A stretch of 54,543 bases of DNA from Acidobacteriaceae bacterium (GTDB taxonomy: Bacteria; Acidobacteriota; Terriglobia; Terriglobales; Acidobacteriaceae): contig PMAT01000035.1 in NCBI GenBank assembly GCA_003152695.1, positions 1 to 54,543 of the forward strand, written 5' to 3'. The position numbers and the translations under genes are program-made. The notes beneath the pieces are model-generated. The model saw only the letters and a program-made list of their open reading frames with translations, searched no databases and was not told where the DNA came from. Positions 45,037 to 52,510 of the stretch are shown here, piece by piece. The first letter of the stretch is position 1; every line of letters starts with the position of its first letter.

Positions 45037-46850
45037 CTGGTCACCCCAATAAAGAACGAGGAAATGTTGGCGGGCGGAAGTCCAGACGCGCTGAAACCCT
45101 GCGACAGGTTTGCGTATCCCCCTACCAAATTCATTTTACGGAATTGGTATTGGAATTGCGCATTCATTCCTTCAAATTGGTTGGAAGACCCAATTCCGGC
45201 ATTCACCGTGTTGGTCGATGATTTGGAGTAACTGGCCGAGACCGTCAGCTTGCGCAGCGGGGTGCTTCCAAGGCCGAATCCGTAGCTGGTCCCACCGTAA
45301 AGGGTGATCAGGTCCGATGGTATGATCGGCGACAGGTTCAGCGGCAGTATCCCGCCCCCGGTAATAAGTCCGATGCCATTCGATTTGGCGTAATTACCGG
45401 TGAGATTGATGTACTGTTTCCACCCGAAGCCGGTCGAATAGCCTTGGCTGTTGCTGTTGGTACCGGGTAGGTTGGTCAGACCACTGTGGCCGACGTTTGC
45501 GGCCGCGCTCCAATTGAAATCGCCGAGGCGGCGCCTCACGTTCCCCGAATAACTGTAATACGAAGTCGTGTAGCTGATCAGCAGGGTGGAGACATTCTGC
45601 GCATAGTTGAAGGACCCGCCCACGAACCAGGGGCCGATGCGGCGGTTATAGCTGGCGCTGGTCGCGAACCCGAGCGCGTTCTGGTTGCTGCGGTCCACCA
45701 TGCTGTCAATCAAGCTCAGAGCAGTGTTCAGGGAGCCGCCCAAAAGACCATGCGAGTAGGTGACGCCCGCGCTAAAGGAAGTTGCTCCGAAGTTGTCACC
45801 CAGGTAAGTCTGATCGCGGCGATCGGCTTGCGCCTGGAGTTGCAGGTTCGACGCCAGGGAATAGCTCGCCCCCCCGGTCAGGTCCCAGGCATGGGACGAT
45901 TCCAGATTGTTTGCCGGTACCAGGCTGTTGCCCGATTGGAGCAGCGATTGAAACAGAATTCCAGCCAGATTATCGGTGTAGCTGGTGGTCACCGACATCT
46001 GCAGTTTGTCGTTAGGTTGCACCGCCGCCGCGGCGACCAGGGTGTCAAAGTCGCCCTTGTAGCTATATCCAAGATAGTCCGTATCGATATTTGACCGGTA
46101 GAAGCTGGTGGAAAAATTTCCATTCAGGGGAAGCCTATGCGACGCATTCACCCCGTAACCGCTGTTGTCGGTGGTGATGGTTCCCGTCTGCTCGCCCTGG
46201 AATACCTGTGGAACAATGGAGTTGGAAGCGCCCTTCTGATAAGAAGCGCCCAGATTGAAACCTGCAATCGAATAACTCGAACTCAGGCCGAAGGAATGAA
46301 AGTCCGAACTGCCATTGCTATTCTCCCCATACACCGAGTACTGGTTATTGCCCGTCTGGAAATTTGCCGTGAGGGAGGGCCAGTCGGGAAGGAACTCGCT
46401 CCAGTTAATCCCAAAGGTGTCGCTATTGCCATGGGTAGTGAAGTTGGGCAGGCCGGGCACCGCAAACTGCCCCTCGCTGTTATACGCCTTGGCATAACTG
46501 ATCGATCCCGGAAAATGGCTGCCGCTGAAGATGGAACTGGAGAAATTGACGCCGCTGCTGTCGGAGATGGACTGGAAGTTGGAGTTGGCCCGCGATTGCC
46601 CGTAATAAGGGGAGAGATTGAAGGACACGAAATTGGGACTGTAGTAGTACCCGGAGGCGGTGGCATTGCCCCCGAAATTGAGGCCGTGTGACGACTGGAT
46701 ATCATTGCCAAAGTCGCCGCTGTAGCCGGCGGAAATGACACCGCTCAGGTTGGTGCTCAGCTCGCCCACTTGGATCTGGCCGACGGCCGGCAGCGCCCAA
46801 AGCAGCAGCCCGGCTATCCCGCAAAACGCATCTCGGATCCTACGGCGCAC
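45018..46850 (-). CDS. large outer-membrane beta-barrel of the cytochrome operon
   Basis: The 610-residue protein has a signal peptide (to about residue 24, 'LPAVGQ'). It then has a long series of short amphipathic strands rich in Y, N, S and G ('GYYYSPNFVSFNLSPYYGQS', 'YSYSGNVRRRLGDFNWS'). It ends in 'FFIGVTRWFNFF', a strong outer-membrane terminal strand. Length would allow more than 20 strands. There is no coiled coil, unlike the porin at 3065-4645. Situated between a foldase and cytochromes, it is a candidate conduit or export pore, as in porin-cytochrome complexes. The GTG start has GAGG upstream; it starts 16 bases after the PpiC gene. Confidence 0.8.
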   Translation of the reverse strand: MRRRIRDAFCGIAGLLLWALPAVGQIQVGELSTNLSGVISAGYSGDFGNDIQSSHGLNFGGNATASGYYYSPNFVSFNLSPYYGQSRANSNFQSISDSSGVNFSSSIFSGSHFPGSISYAKAYNSEGQFAVPGLPNFTTHGNSDTFGINWSEFLPDWPSLTANFQTGNNQYSVYGENSNGSSDFHSFGLSSSYSIAGFNLGASYQKGASNSIVPQVFQGEQTGTITTDNSGYGVNASHRLPLNGNFSTSFYRSNIDTDYLGYSYKGDFDTLVAAAAVQPNDKLQMSVTTSYTDNLAGILFQSLLQSGNSLVPANNLESSHAWDLTGGASYSLASNLQLQAQADRRDQTYLGDNFGATSFSAGVTYSHGLLGGSLNTALSLIDSMVDRSNQNALGFATSASYNRRIGPWFVGGSFNYAQNVSTLLISYTTSYYSYSGNVRRRLGDFNWSAAANVGHSGLTNLPGTNSNSQGYSTGFGWKQYINLTGNYAKSNGIGLITGGGILPLNLSPIIPSDLITLYGGTSYGFGLGSTPLRKLTVSASYSKSSTNTVNAGIGSSNQFEGMNAQFQYQFRKMNLVGGYANLSQGFSASGLPPANISSFFIGVTRWFNFF

Positions 46851-46866
46851 AGCCTATACCTCGTCC

Positions 46867-47880
46867 CTACAACACCTCGACCTTGGCGCCCTGGTGCAGT
46901 TGTTTATCGAAGCTGGCGCGCAGGTCGTTGGTCTTCTTCTGCTGCAGCTCTTTTTGCAGCGAGGCTTTGACATCGTCAAATTTCGTTTTGCCAGCCGGGA
47001 CGTGCTTGACCAGCCGAACGATGGTGTAGGCCTGCTCCACCTGGATAATGTTGCTGATCTGCCCCGTCTGCATGGCTGCCAGCGCCTGCACCACGGAGGG
47101 CGGCAGCTTGGCGCGATCCACCGGCTTGTGGTAGCCCATCATCACGCGGTAGTCATCCTCGGAGATTTTTTCCGCCAGCATGCCAAAGGCTTCATCCGTG
47201 TTCGCCGCCTTCGCCTGCTTGAGCGCGTCCTCGGCCCGCTTGCGCTGCTCTTTCAACAGGCTTGGGGTGGGCTTCTCCGGCGGCAGAATGGTAATGGTCT
47301 GGAAGGCGAAGGCTTCGGGATACTTGAAGCGGTCAGGGTTCTTATCGTAATAGGCCTTTAGCTCGGCCAGGCCCACCGTGGACTTTTTGTCCACCTCGGC
47401 CTTCAGCAGTTGGTCGATCAACAGCGAGCGCTTGATCTTTTCGCGCAGTTGCTGTTCCGAGCCTTGAAACTCTACCTTCAAGAGCTGTTGGTACTCCTCG
47501 GGAGTGGCGAATTGTTTACGGAAATCTGTCTCGGCGCTTTTCAGACGCTCCGGCGAGACCGTCATTTTCCGCCGCTGCGCCTCCTGATACACCAGTTCCT
47601 CGAAGATGATCATCTGCAGCGCGCCGCGGCGGATGTCTGGTGCCATCTCCGCGGGAATGTTGCCGTTATGCTGGCGCGCATAAGGAAACATGGTAAACAT
47701 TTCCCTCTGCAAATCGCGGTCGGTAAGCACCGCGCCGTTCACGCGCACCACCGGCTTGCCGCTGGGTTGGCTGACTGTCTTTTGCGGTGTTGAGAACTGT
47801 GAGGGGGCGTGCGAGGCAACCTGGGCAACTGCGGCGGTGACGGTAAGCAGAACTATTGCGATTGCATTCCGGTACTTCAT
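46867..47880 (-). CDS. PpiC/SurA-like periplasmic peptidyl-prolyl isomerase
   Basis: The preferred start is the ATG at 47880, five bases after GAGGAG; a GTG directly before it is possible. The 338-residue protein has a signal peptide (to about residue 20), a SurA-type N-terminal helical part ('VRVNGAVLTDRDLQREMF'), and a parvulin-like rotamase region at about 190-310. The latter contains 'YHKPVDRAKLPPSVVQALAA' and 'QAYTIVRLVKHV'. Such foldases help outer-membrane and multihaem proteins fold. Located between the tetrahaem cytochrome and the barrel, it probably serves one or both. A hairpin separates it from the cytochrome gene. Confidence 0.87.
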   Translation of the reverse strand: MKYRNAIAIVLLTVTAAVAQVASHAPSQFSTPQKTVSQPSGKPVVRVNGAVLTDRDLQREMFTMFPYARQHNGNIPAEMAPDIRRGALQMIIFEELVYQEAQRRKMTVSPERLKSAETDFRKQFATPEEYQQLLKVEFQGSEQQLREKIKRSLLIDQLLKAEVDKKSTVGLAELKAYYDKNPDRFKYPEAFAFQTITILPPEKPTPSLLKEQRKRAEDALKQAKAANTDEAFGMLAEKISEDDYRVMMGYHKPVDRAKLPPSVVQALAAMQTGQISNIIQVEQAYTIVRLVKHVPAGKTKFDDVKASLQKELQQKKTNDLRASFDKQLHQGAKVEVL

Positions 47881-47910
47881 CACTTCTCCTCACCCCTGAG
47901 GTTAAAGATT

Positions 47911-47933
47911 GAGGGGAGGGAGTTCCTCCCCTC
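47911..47933 (-). promoter_or_regulatory. intercistronic hairpin between the tetrahaem cytochrome and ppiC genes
   Basis: On the transcribed strand GAGGGGAGG and CCTCCCCTC form a perfect 9-bp stem around a 5-base loop, 15 bases after the cytochrome stop codon. The sequence after it (AATCTTTAACC) is not a proper U-tract. It could partly terminate transcription or protect the cytochrome mRNA, giving more cytochrome than downstream proteins. Confidence 0.6.
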
Positions 47934-47948
47934 GGATAAGCCGACAAA

Positions 47949-48821
47949 CTAGAAGGTCGTCGGAATGGCGTCGCCGCCGTTCATTTCGTTGGCTTCGCCA
48001 CCATGGCACTGACGGCAGAACTGCGCCGTCTGGTTGGAGCCAGCCGTTCCGCTGCCCGGGTTGTAAGGCGCGCGGATGAAGAACATCGTCTTGTAGTTGC
48101 CCGCAGGCAGACCTGAATTCGAACTCTTGACAGGCACTACGTTCATGAGGTGCTGGTTGTGGCAGGTCGTGCAGGTTACGACGGCCGTGTTGTTATAGGC
48201 GCTCAGGCTGACGAAGAAGCCATAGTTCGTAAAGAACTCAGACGACTTCGGGCCGTTCATGGAGATGACGCCGTTGGTTTCGGTGCAATCCCAGTTATGC
48301 GAGCCACCGCAGCCAACCGCCGCAGTCAGGCCCACCGGGTGATCGTTGAGGTAATCGCCAGCGCCGTTGCCGTCCTTGCCGAGCAGGGTCGGAATGATGT
48401 TCTTGGTTCCATAAGTTGGCGGCAGGGTCTCATAGACCTGGTTTCTCATCATGGCGCCCTGGGCGTAGTTGCCGTCGTGGCAGCTCAGGCACAAGGTGAT
48501 GTTGAGGTCAGGCGTAGTAGCGGTGAATCCAACCAGCGTCTCCGCGTAATTGTGGCCCGGGCCGGTCCCGCCGAAGTTGAAGGTCTTTCCAACCAGATTG
48601 CCTACGTCCTGGCCCCACAGCGCGACGTCGCCAGAAGTAGTATCGCCAGAGGTCATGTTGCCGTTGCCCCATGCGCCGCTGTGCGGAGCGTGGCACGCAG
48701 CGCAGCCGCGGCCGTAGTTAAGGTGAGCGCCCAACACGTCAGACGTTGGGTTTCCGATCTGGGCCATCGCGAACATCCCGAAGGCCAGAATCGTGAGGGT
48801 TACTAAGATTACTTTTTTCAT
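47949..48821 (-). CDS. secreted tetrahaem c-type cytochrome (candidate filament subunit)
   Basis: The 290-residue protein has a clean signal peptide cut near 'AMA-Q' (20/21). Four CxxCH haem sites are at C40-H44, C111-H115, C217-H221 and C269-H273. Six other histidines (H33, H47, H90, H161, H175, H224) can give bis-His ligation. C171 and C179 may form a disulfide. Motifs include 'DVLGAH', 'CAACHAPHSG', 'NDHPVG' and 'CTTCHNQH'. The chain is long for four haems and rich in G, N and T. A strong AGGAGAT ribosome site precedes the ATG. It leads an operon with a foldase, a barrel, an NHL protein and a 12-haem cytochrome. OmcE-type tetrahaem nanowire subunits of Geobacter have comparable haem number; homology is not shown here. 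Confidence 0.9.
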   Translation of the reverse strand: MKKVILVTLTILAFGMFAMAQIGNPTSDVLGAHLNYGRGCAACHAPHSGAWGNGNMTSGDTTSGDVALWGQDVGNLVGKTFNFGGTGPGHNYAETLVGFTATTPDLNITLCLSCHDGNYAQGAMMRNQVYETLPPTYGTKNIIPTLLGKDGNGAGDYLNDHPVGLTAAVGCGGSHNWDCTETNGVISMNGPKSSEFFTNYGFFVSLSAYNNTAVVTCTTCHNQHLMNVVPVKSSNSGLPAGNYKTMFFIRAPYNPGSGTAGSNQTAQFCRQCHGGEANEMNGGDAIPTTF

Positions 48822-48960
48822 GAGATCGATCTCCTGATATGAACTGCAGTTTTTGATTCCGTACTCCTGGAGACCCTAGGCCCCAAATGGCCTCCGCTGG
48901 TGGTAAGAGCAACTGGCTGGCCGAAAAATGAACAGCGCCTCATTTTTATACAAGTTGCTG

Positions 48961-48989
48961 ATAATAAGCTGCTTGCTTGACAATTAAAA
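48961..48989 (-). promoter_or_regulatory. candidate sigma-70-type promoter of the tetrahaem operon
   Basis: On the minus strand TTTTAA (48989-48984) and TATTAT (48966-48961) are separated by exactly 17 bases. The -10 box is good and the -35 weak, as expected for an activator-dependent promoter. Transcription would start near 48954, giving a leader of about 130 bases. A second TATAAA (minus strand) lies a little further downstream and is an alternative -10. Confidence 0.4.
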
Positions 48990-48991
48990 CC

Positions 48992-49009
48992 TTGTGACGG
49001 CGGTCACAA
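48992..49009. promoter_or_regulatory. Crp/Fnr-family palindrome TTGTGAC-N4-GTCACAA
   Basis: TTGTGAC (48992-48998) and GTCACAA (49003-49009) are perfect 7-bp inverted arms. The core fits TGTGA-N6-TCACA, the classical binding pattern of Crp-type regulators, without mismatch. It lies directly upstream of the -35 candidate, centred about 45 bases before the inferred start of transcription. That suits an activator touching RNA polymerase. Confidence 0.65.
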
Positions 49010-49193
49010 ATGGGTGAAAAGAGCCACTTGGCAGGACTGGCTGGTTAAATGCCCCAATTGCAGCAAAAGCTGGGGTAAGTTTGGTACGGGGAAACACCGG
49101 GAGGAGACTACGGCGTAGCCTTCGACGTCGCGCCAGTCGGGCTCACAAAATACAACTTTAGCCGTAGGCCCCTGGGAAGGCAATGGACCAAGA

Positions 49194-49273
49194 ATTCACC
49201 ACGGAGGCACGGAGGGCACTGAGAAAACTCCATGGAGACTAAGAACTCGTTTCTTCGCGGCTCCGTGGTGAAT
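49194..49273. repeat. 80-bp element with 13-bp perfect inverted ends
   Basis: ATTCACCACGGAG (49194-49206) and CTCCGTGGTGAAT (49261-49273) are exact inverted repeats. The interior has no coding signal. Elements with 'CACGGAG...CTCCGTGGTGAA' ends are widespread dispersed repeats (from memory). It lies just after the stop of the NHL gene, between the two cytochrome operons. Confidence 0.75.
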
Positions 49274-49286
49274 GATTCGTTGAAAC

Positions 49287-50591
49287 TTACTTCTTGACCT
49301 CGGGCACGGCTTGCGTGTCGGGTTTGGCCTGCGCGGCCTGCTGCGTGGTGGCAGGCTGCTCGTTGGCCGACTTCTGGCCGCCTCTCTGCGCTTCCTTCTC
49401 CTTCTTGAGCTGTTCGGCTTCGGCATCGGTGATGTAGCGGAACTGCTGCACCCGGCCGGGGTATTGCTCCGAGGTGAAAACGCGATTGTCCTTGTCGATC
49501 GCAACCCCGACCAGCGATTCAAACTGGCCCGGATAGTGACCAGGTCCGCCGATGTACGTCAGCAGTTGTCCCGCGCGGTTGAAAACCTGCAACTGATTCT
49601 GCATCGCGTCAGCCACCCAGATGTGCCCATCGCCGTCCACCGCGATTCCCTTGGGCCGCGCAAAATAGCCCGGGCCGTCGCCGTTCTTGCCGAAGGTGCT
49701 GAGGAAGTTGCCGTCAGCGTCGAAAATTTCCACCCGGTCGTTGAGCGTGTCGGTGACGTAAACGTTGCCGTCCTTGTCCACAGCCACACCCTGGGGCGCG
49801 GCAAAATTTCCCGCATCCATGAGGAAGTGGTTCTTGCCGGCGGTGCCAATCTTGCGCAACAACTTGAGGCTGTCTGCGTCATAAACCAGCACCTGGTCCT
49901 GTTGGGTATCCACGATGTAAAGGAACCGGTTCTCCTTGTCAATCGCCAGTCCCACCGGATCGATGAGGCCTTTGTCAATCTGGTCCACCACCTCATGCTT
50001 GGCGTTGAAAATCAGCACGCGGCGCAGCTTGCCATCGGAAACAAATAGGCGGTCGTCGTCGTCGATGGCGAGAGCGTTGATCAGGCCGAAGTGCGCCTCA
50101 TAATTATTGCGAATCAGCACTACGTCGCGGGTTTCCGTGTTGAAGATGAAGATCGCCCCCACCCTTTGGTCGGCCACATAGAGCTGGCCCTTGGAGTCCA
50201 CCGCCATGCCATAAGGACCAATGAGCTGGAAGGGGAAATTCTTAAGATTTTCCTTTTCGTCCTGCGGCTTGGAGCCCGCCAGACGATCCATCCAACCCTG
50301 CTTGGGCTTCGGTTTCGACGCCGTCGGGGTACGGTCGATCTTCATCCCCGCGTAGTAAGCCGTATAGCGTACGCGCGGAATGGAAGGCGGCTGCGGCCAC
50401 ACCAGTTTGGAGATGTCGATCTTGGACAGATCGACCATTTGTTCTAACCCTGGCTGGGAGGGGGCCGCATCGGTCTTCTTTTTCTTGCCGGCATAAACGG
50501 AAACTGGCGAAGCCAGCCCCACCATAAGCAAGAGCGCCAGCGCCATCCCAGCTTTGCCGCGGCAAAAACGAGTTGGGCAAATCGTAAGCAT
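49287..50591 (-). CDS. secreted NHL-repeat propeller paired with the 16-haem cytochrome
   Basis: I prefer the ATG at 50591 (TGGAGA eight bases upstream) over longer starts that overlap the cytochrome. The 434-residue protein has a signal sequence at about 14-34 ('AGMALALLLMVGLASPVSVY'). It has six NHL blades at about 125-385 ('YGMAVDSKGQLYVADQRVGA', 'QGVAVDKDGNVYVTDTLNDR', 'KGIAVDGDGHIWVADAMQNQ') and a low-complexity Q/K/A tail. It follows the 16-haem cytochrome by 26 bases. The N-terminal part 'IPRVRYTAYYAGMKI' is shared with NHL proteins found in cytochrome loci (from memory). Confidence 0.85.
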   Translation of the reverse strand: MLTICPTRFCRGKAGMALALLLMVGLASPVSVYAGKKKKTDAAPSQPGLEQMVDLSKIDISKLVWPQPPSIPRVRYTAYYAGMKIDRTPTASKPKPKQGWMDRLAGSKPQDEKENLKNFPFQLIGPYGMAVDSKGQLYVADQRVGAIFIFNTETRDVVLIRNNYEAHFGLINALAIDDDDRLFVSDGKLRRVLIFNAKHEVVDQIDKGLIDPVGLAIDKENRFLYIVDTQQDQVLVYDADSLKLLRKIGTAGKNHFLMDAGNFAAPQGVAVDKDGNVYVTDTLNDRVEIFDADGNFLSTFGKNGDGPGYFARPKGIAVDGDGHIWVADAMQNQLQVFNRAGQLLTYIGGPGHYPGQFESLVGVAIDKDNRVFTSEQYPGRVQQFRYITDAEAEQLKKEKEAQRGGQKSANEQPATTQQAAQAKPDTQAVPEVKK

Positions 50592-50617
50592 AATCACTAT
50601 TCTCCACATCCTAAAAT

Positions 50618-52048
50618 CTATTTCGTGATGACCCTCATGTCGAGCCGGTTCTTGTGGCAGTTGTCGCAAAACGCCATGTTGTTGGCCTGGTCCTTCACCA
50701 GCAGATCGGGCTGGGCGGAAGAATGCGGCTGGTGGCAGCTCAGGCAGCTCATGGAATACTTCACTTTGGTAATGTTGGCCGGATCCATAACGTCACCAAC
50801 CGGGTGGTTCTCCACCGGATGGCCCAGGCCGTAGCGCAACGGAAGGATCGCCACCTTGTGCTTCACATAGTAGTCGTCGGGCAGCTTGACCTTGCCATTA
50901 AAGATGGTCAGCAGGTGTTCGGATTCCAACTTCTGCGGTCGCGAATCGGGGCCATGACACTCCAGGCACAGCGCATTGCCCTGCGCCCGCAGCAGCTTGG
51001 GATGGTCGCCGCCATGCGGCTCGTGGCAGGTGGCGCAGCCCTGGCCAAACGCCGGTTGATGCAGGTGCGCCTTCTTCATCTGCTCCGACTGCTCACTGTG
51101 GCAGGCGAGACATGCGTTCACCGGATCAGGCTGCAAGAAGCCCGGCGTCGCTCCGGCGTGCGGATTGTGGCAGGCGATGCATTCGCCCTGCGCGCCCGGA
51201 TGTGGCACTTTGGCCTTGTCAATCTGCTCGGCCTGCTCGCTGTGACAGGTAACGCAGAGCGCCTTGGTATCGCTCTGGGTCAGCACCACCTTGCCGTCTT
51301 TGGCGGGCGCATGACAGGTATCGCAGCTCCCGCTGGCGAAGGGCGCGTGCGTGAACGCCTGCATCAGTTTGGGCTGCGACGACTGGTGCGGATCGTGACA
51401 CTGCACGCAATTGGCGGTGGCGAACGGTTGCCCTTGATGCGCCTTGATCAGGCCCTCATCCTTGGGATCGTGGCAATCGAGGCACAGCGCCGGAGTGGCC
51501 TTGGTCAGGTGATAGTCGAACTCGATCTTGCCCTTCTCGCCGACCTTGTGAGTGACGTGGCAAGTTTCGCAACCCATGTCTAACGCAGCATGCCGGCTGC
51601 CCTTGTCAGGAACATTCAGTCCTTGCTTGTGGCAGCTCAGGCAGAGGTTCTCGTTGGCCCCGCCTGAAGTCGGCTTCAGCAGTTGGTTCTTGTTGTCGGA
51701 AGTATGCGGATCGTGACACTTGAGGCAATCGCGAACTGCCGGAGGATGGACCGTGCCTTTCAGGTTGGCAGCGTTCTTGTCGGCGTGGCAGGTAAGACAA
51801 AGCGAGTATGGCGTTGCGGTGATCAGCTTCACGCGAGTGACATCCTTGTTCACTCGCACTTCGTGGCAACTGGTGCAGCCGGTCGCGATGGCCGAGTGGA
51901 CTGACTTGCCCTTGGCTTTGTCCTGATGACACTCGATGCACTTGGCGGAGTCTGTGTTCTTGTCCAGAGGTACGGGATGTGTGGCCGCGCCGCACAGGCC
52001 GGCGCTCCAAATCAAGCCCAATCCCAAAAACAACCGTACTCCCCTCAC
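50618..52048 (-). CDS. secreted 16-haem c-type cytochrome
   Basis: The 476-residue protein has a signal peptide (to about residue 21) and sixteen CxxCH motifs spread evenly from 'CIECH' near residue 37 to 'CDNCH' near the C-terminus, about one per 28 residues. Many motifs are followed by 'xPH' ('CHDPH', 'CHNPH', 'CHEPHGG', 'CHQPH'), giving nearby second histidine ligands. This resembles the doubled CxxCH type of cytochrome used as a molecular wire in the periplasm or at the surface. The GTG start at 52048 is preceded by GGGAGG. It is the first gene of a two-gene operon with an NHL protein and is divergent from resB-ccsA, which supply the haem attachment it needs. Confidence 0.95.
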   Translation of the reverse strand: MRGVRLFLGLGLIWSAGLCGAATHPVPLDKNTDSAKCIECHQDKAKGKSVHSAIATGCTSCHEVRVNKDVTRVKLITATPYSLCLTCHADKNAANLKGTVHPPAVRDCLKCHDPHTSDNKNQLLKPTSGGANENLCLSCHKQGLNVPDKGSRHAALDMGCETCHVTHKVGEKGKIEFDYHLTKATPALCLDCHDPKDEGLIKAHQGQPFATANCVQCHDPHQSSQPKLMQAFTHAPFASGSCDTCHAPAKDGKVVLTQSDTKALCVTCHSEQAEQIDKAKVPHPGAQGECIACHNPHAGATPGFLQPDPVNACLACHSEQSEQMKKAHLHQPAFGQGCATCHEPHGGDHPKLLRAQGNALCLECHGPDSRPQKLESEHLLTIFNGKVKLPDDYYVKHKVAILPLRYGLGHPVENHPVGDVMDPANITKVKYSMSCLSCHQPHSSAQPDLLVKDQANNMAFCDNCHKNRLDMRVITK

Positions 52049-52510
52049 AAACTACCTCCCCACCTGAGACTAACTATATGTGCAAGTCGAATGCCGTCGC
52101 CCGCCAGGCCGCAGAGATGTGGGCATGACGGCGCTAAGTTATTGTTTCAGAGAGAATTAGACGGTCGCGGGATTTCCCCGCTGGCACCCCGGGAGGGCCG
52201 GATTGAGACTCGCGGAATGGGTTTTCCTCCGCACGCAAAGGTGAAATCCCCCACCAACTTCTCTCTGCCATAGAGTAACGCAAGCGCCTGCCGTCGGCCA
52301 TAGCACCCCAGAGTCGGATGCGGAAGTTGGTCGAGGACTGCAGCCCCGAATGCGCGCTTTCATCACCGCAATGCGTGATATGCCTCACTCCAGCGGCGGA
52401 CATTGAAGTGTTCGCTCTCGCGCAATTGCCCCAATCGCAATGACTTGCATGTTTGTCGCGGGATGGCTTCCTACGTGCACTTTGTTAGGTGCTCACGGGA
52501 AGGAGCACGC
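52049..52510. other. 462-bp divergent region between the 16-haem cytochrome and resB
   Basis: No gene is supported. A short dyad ATCAC-N8-GTGAT (52362-52379) and a GCGGG-N5-CCCGC stem near 52170 are visible. Neither arm matches the perfect Crp-type palindrome at 48992. Promoters for both operons must be here, but I could not pick one with confidence. Confidence 0.5.

Larger units (their letters stand above)
48822..49286. other. 465-bp leader and promoter region of the tetrahaem operon
   Basis: No gene is visible. Reading on the minus strand it contains an inverted-end repeat (49194-49273), a Crp/Fnr-type palindrome (48992-49009), a promoter candidate (48961-48989) and an inferred 5' leader of about 130 bases. 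The stretch near 49100-49170 resembles dispersed repeats (contains 'GCCTACGGCTAAAG' on the minus strand). The leader has small stems but matches no riboswitch I recognise. Confidence 0.55.

Noticed and set aside
48822-48954. Cyclic-dinucleotide (GEMM-type) riboswitch in the cytochrome leader
   Set aside because: Such switches precede some cytochrome genes, but I do not find the conserved GEMM core sequence or its two-stem layout on the minus strand.
52362-52379. Second Crp/Fnr-type site (ATCAC-N8-GTGAT) ahead of resB
   Set aside because: Only 5-base arms match and the spacing does not fit TGTGA-N6-TCACA or TTGAT-N4-ATCAA; such short dyads arise by chance.
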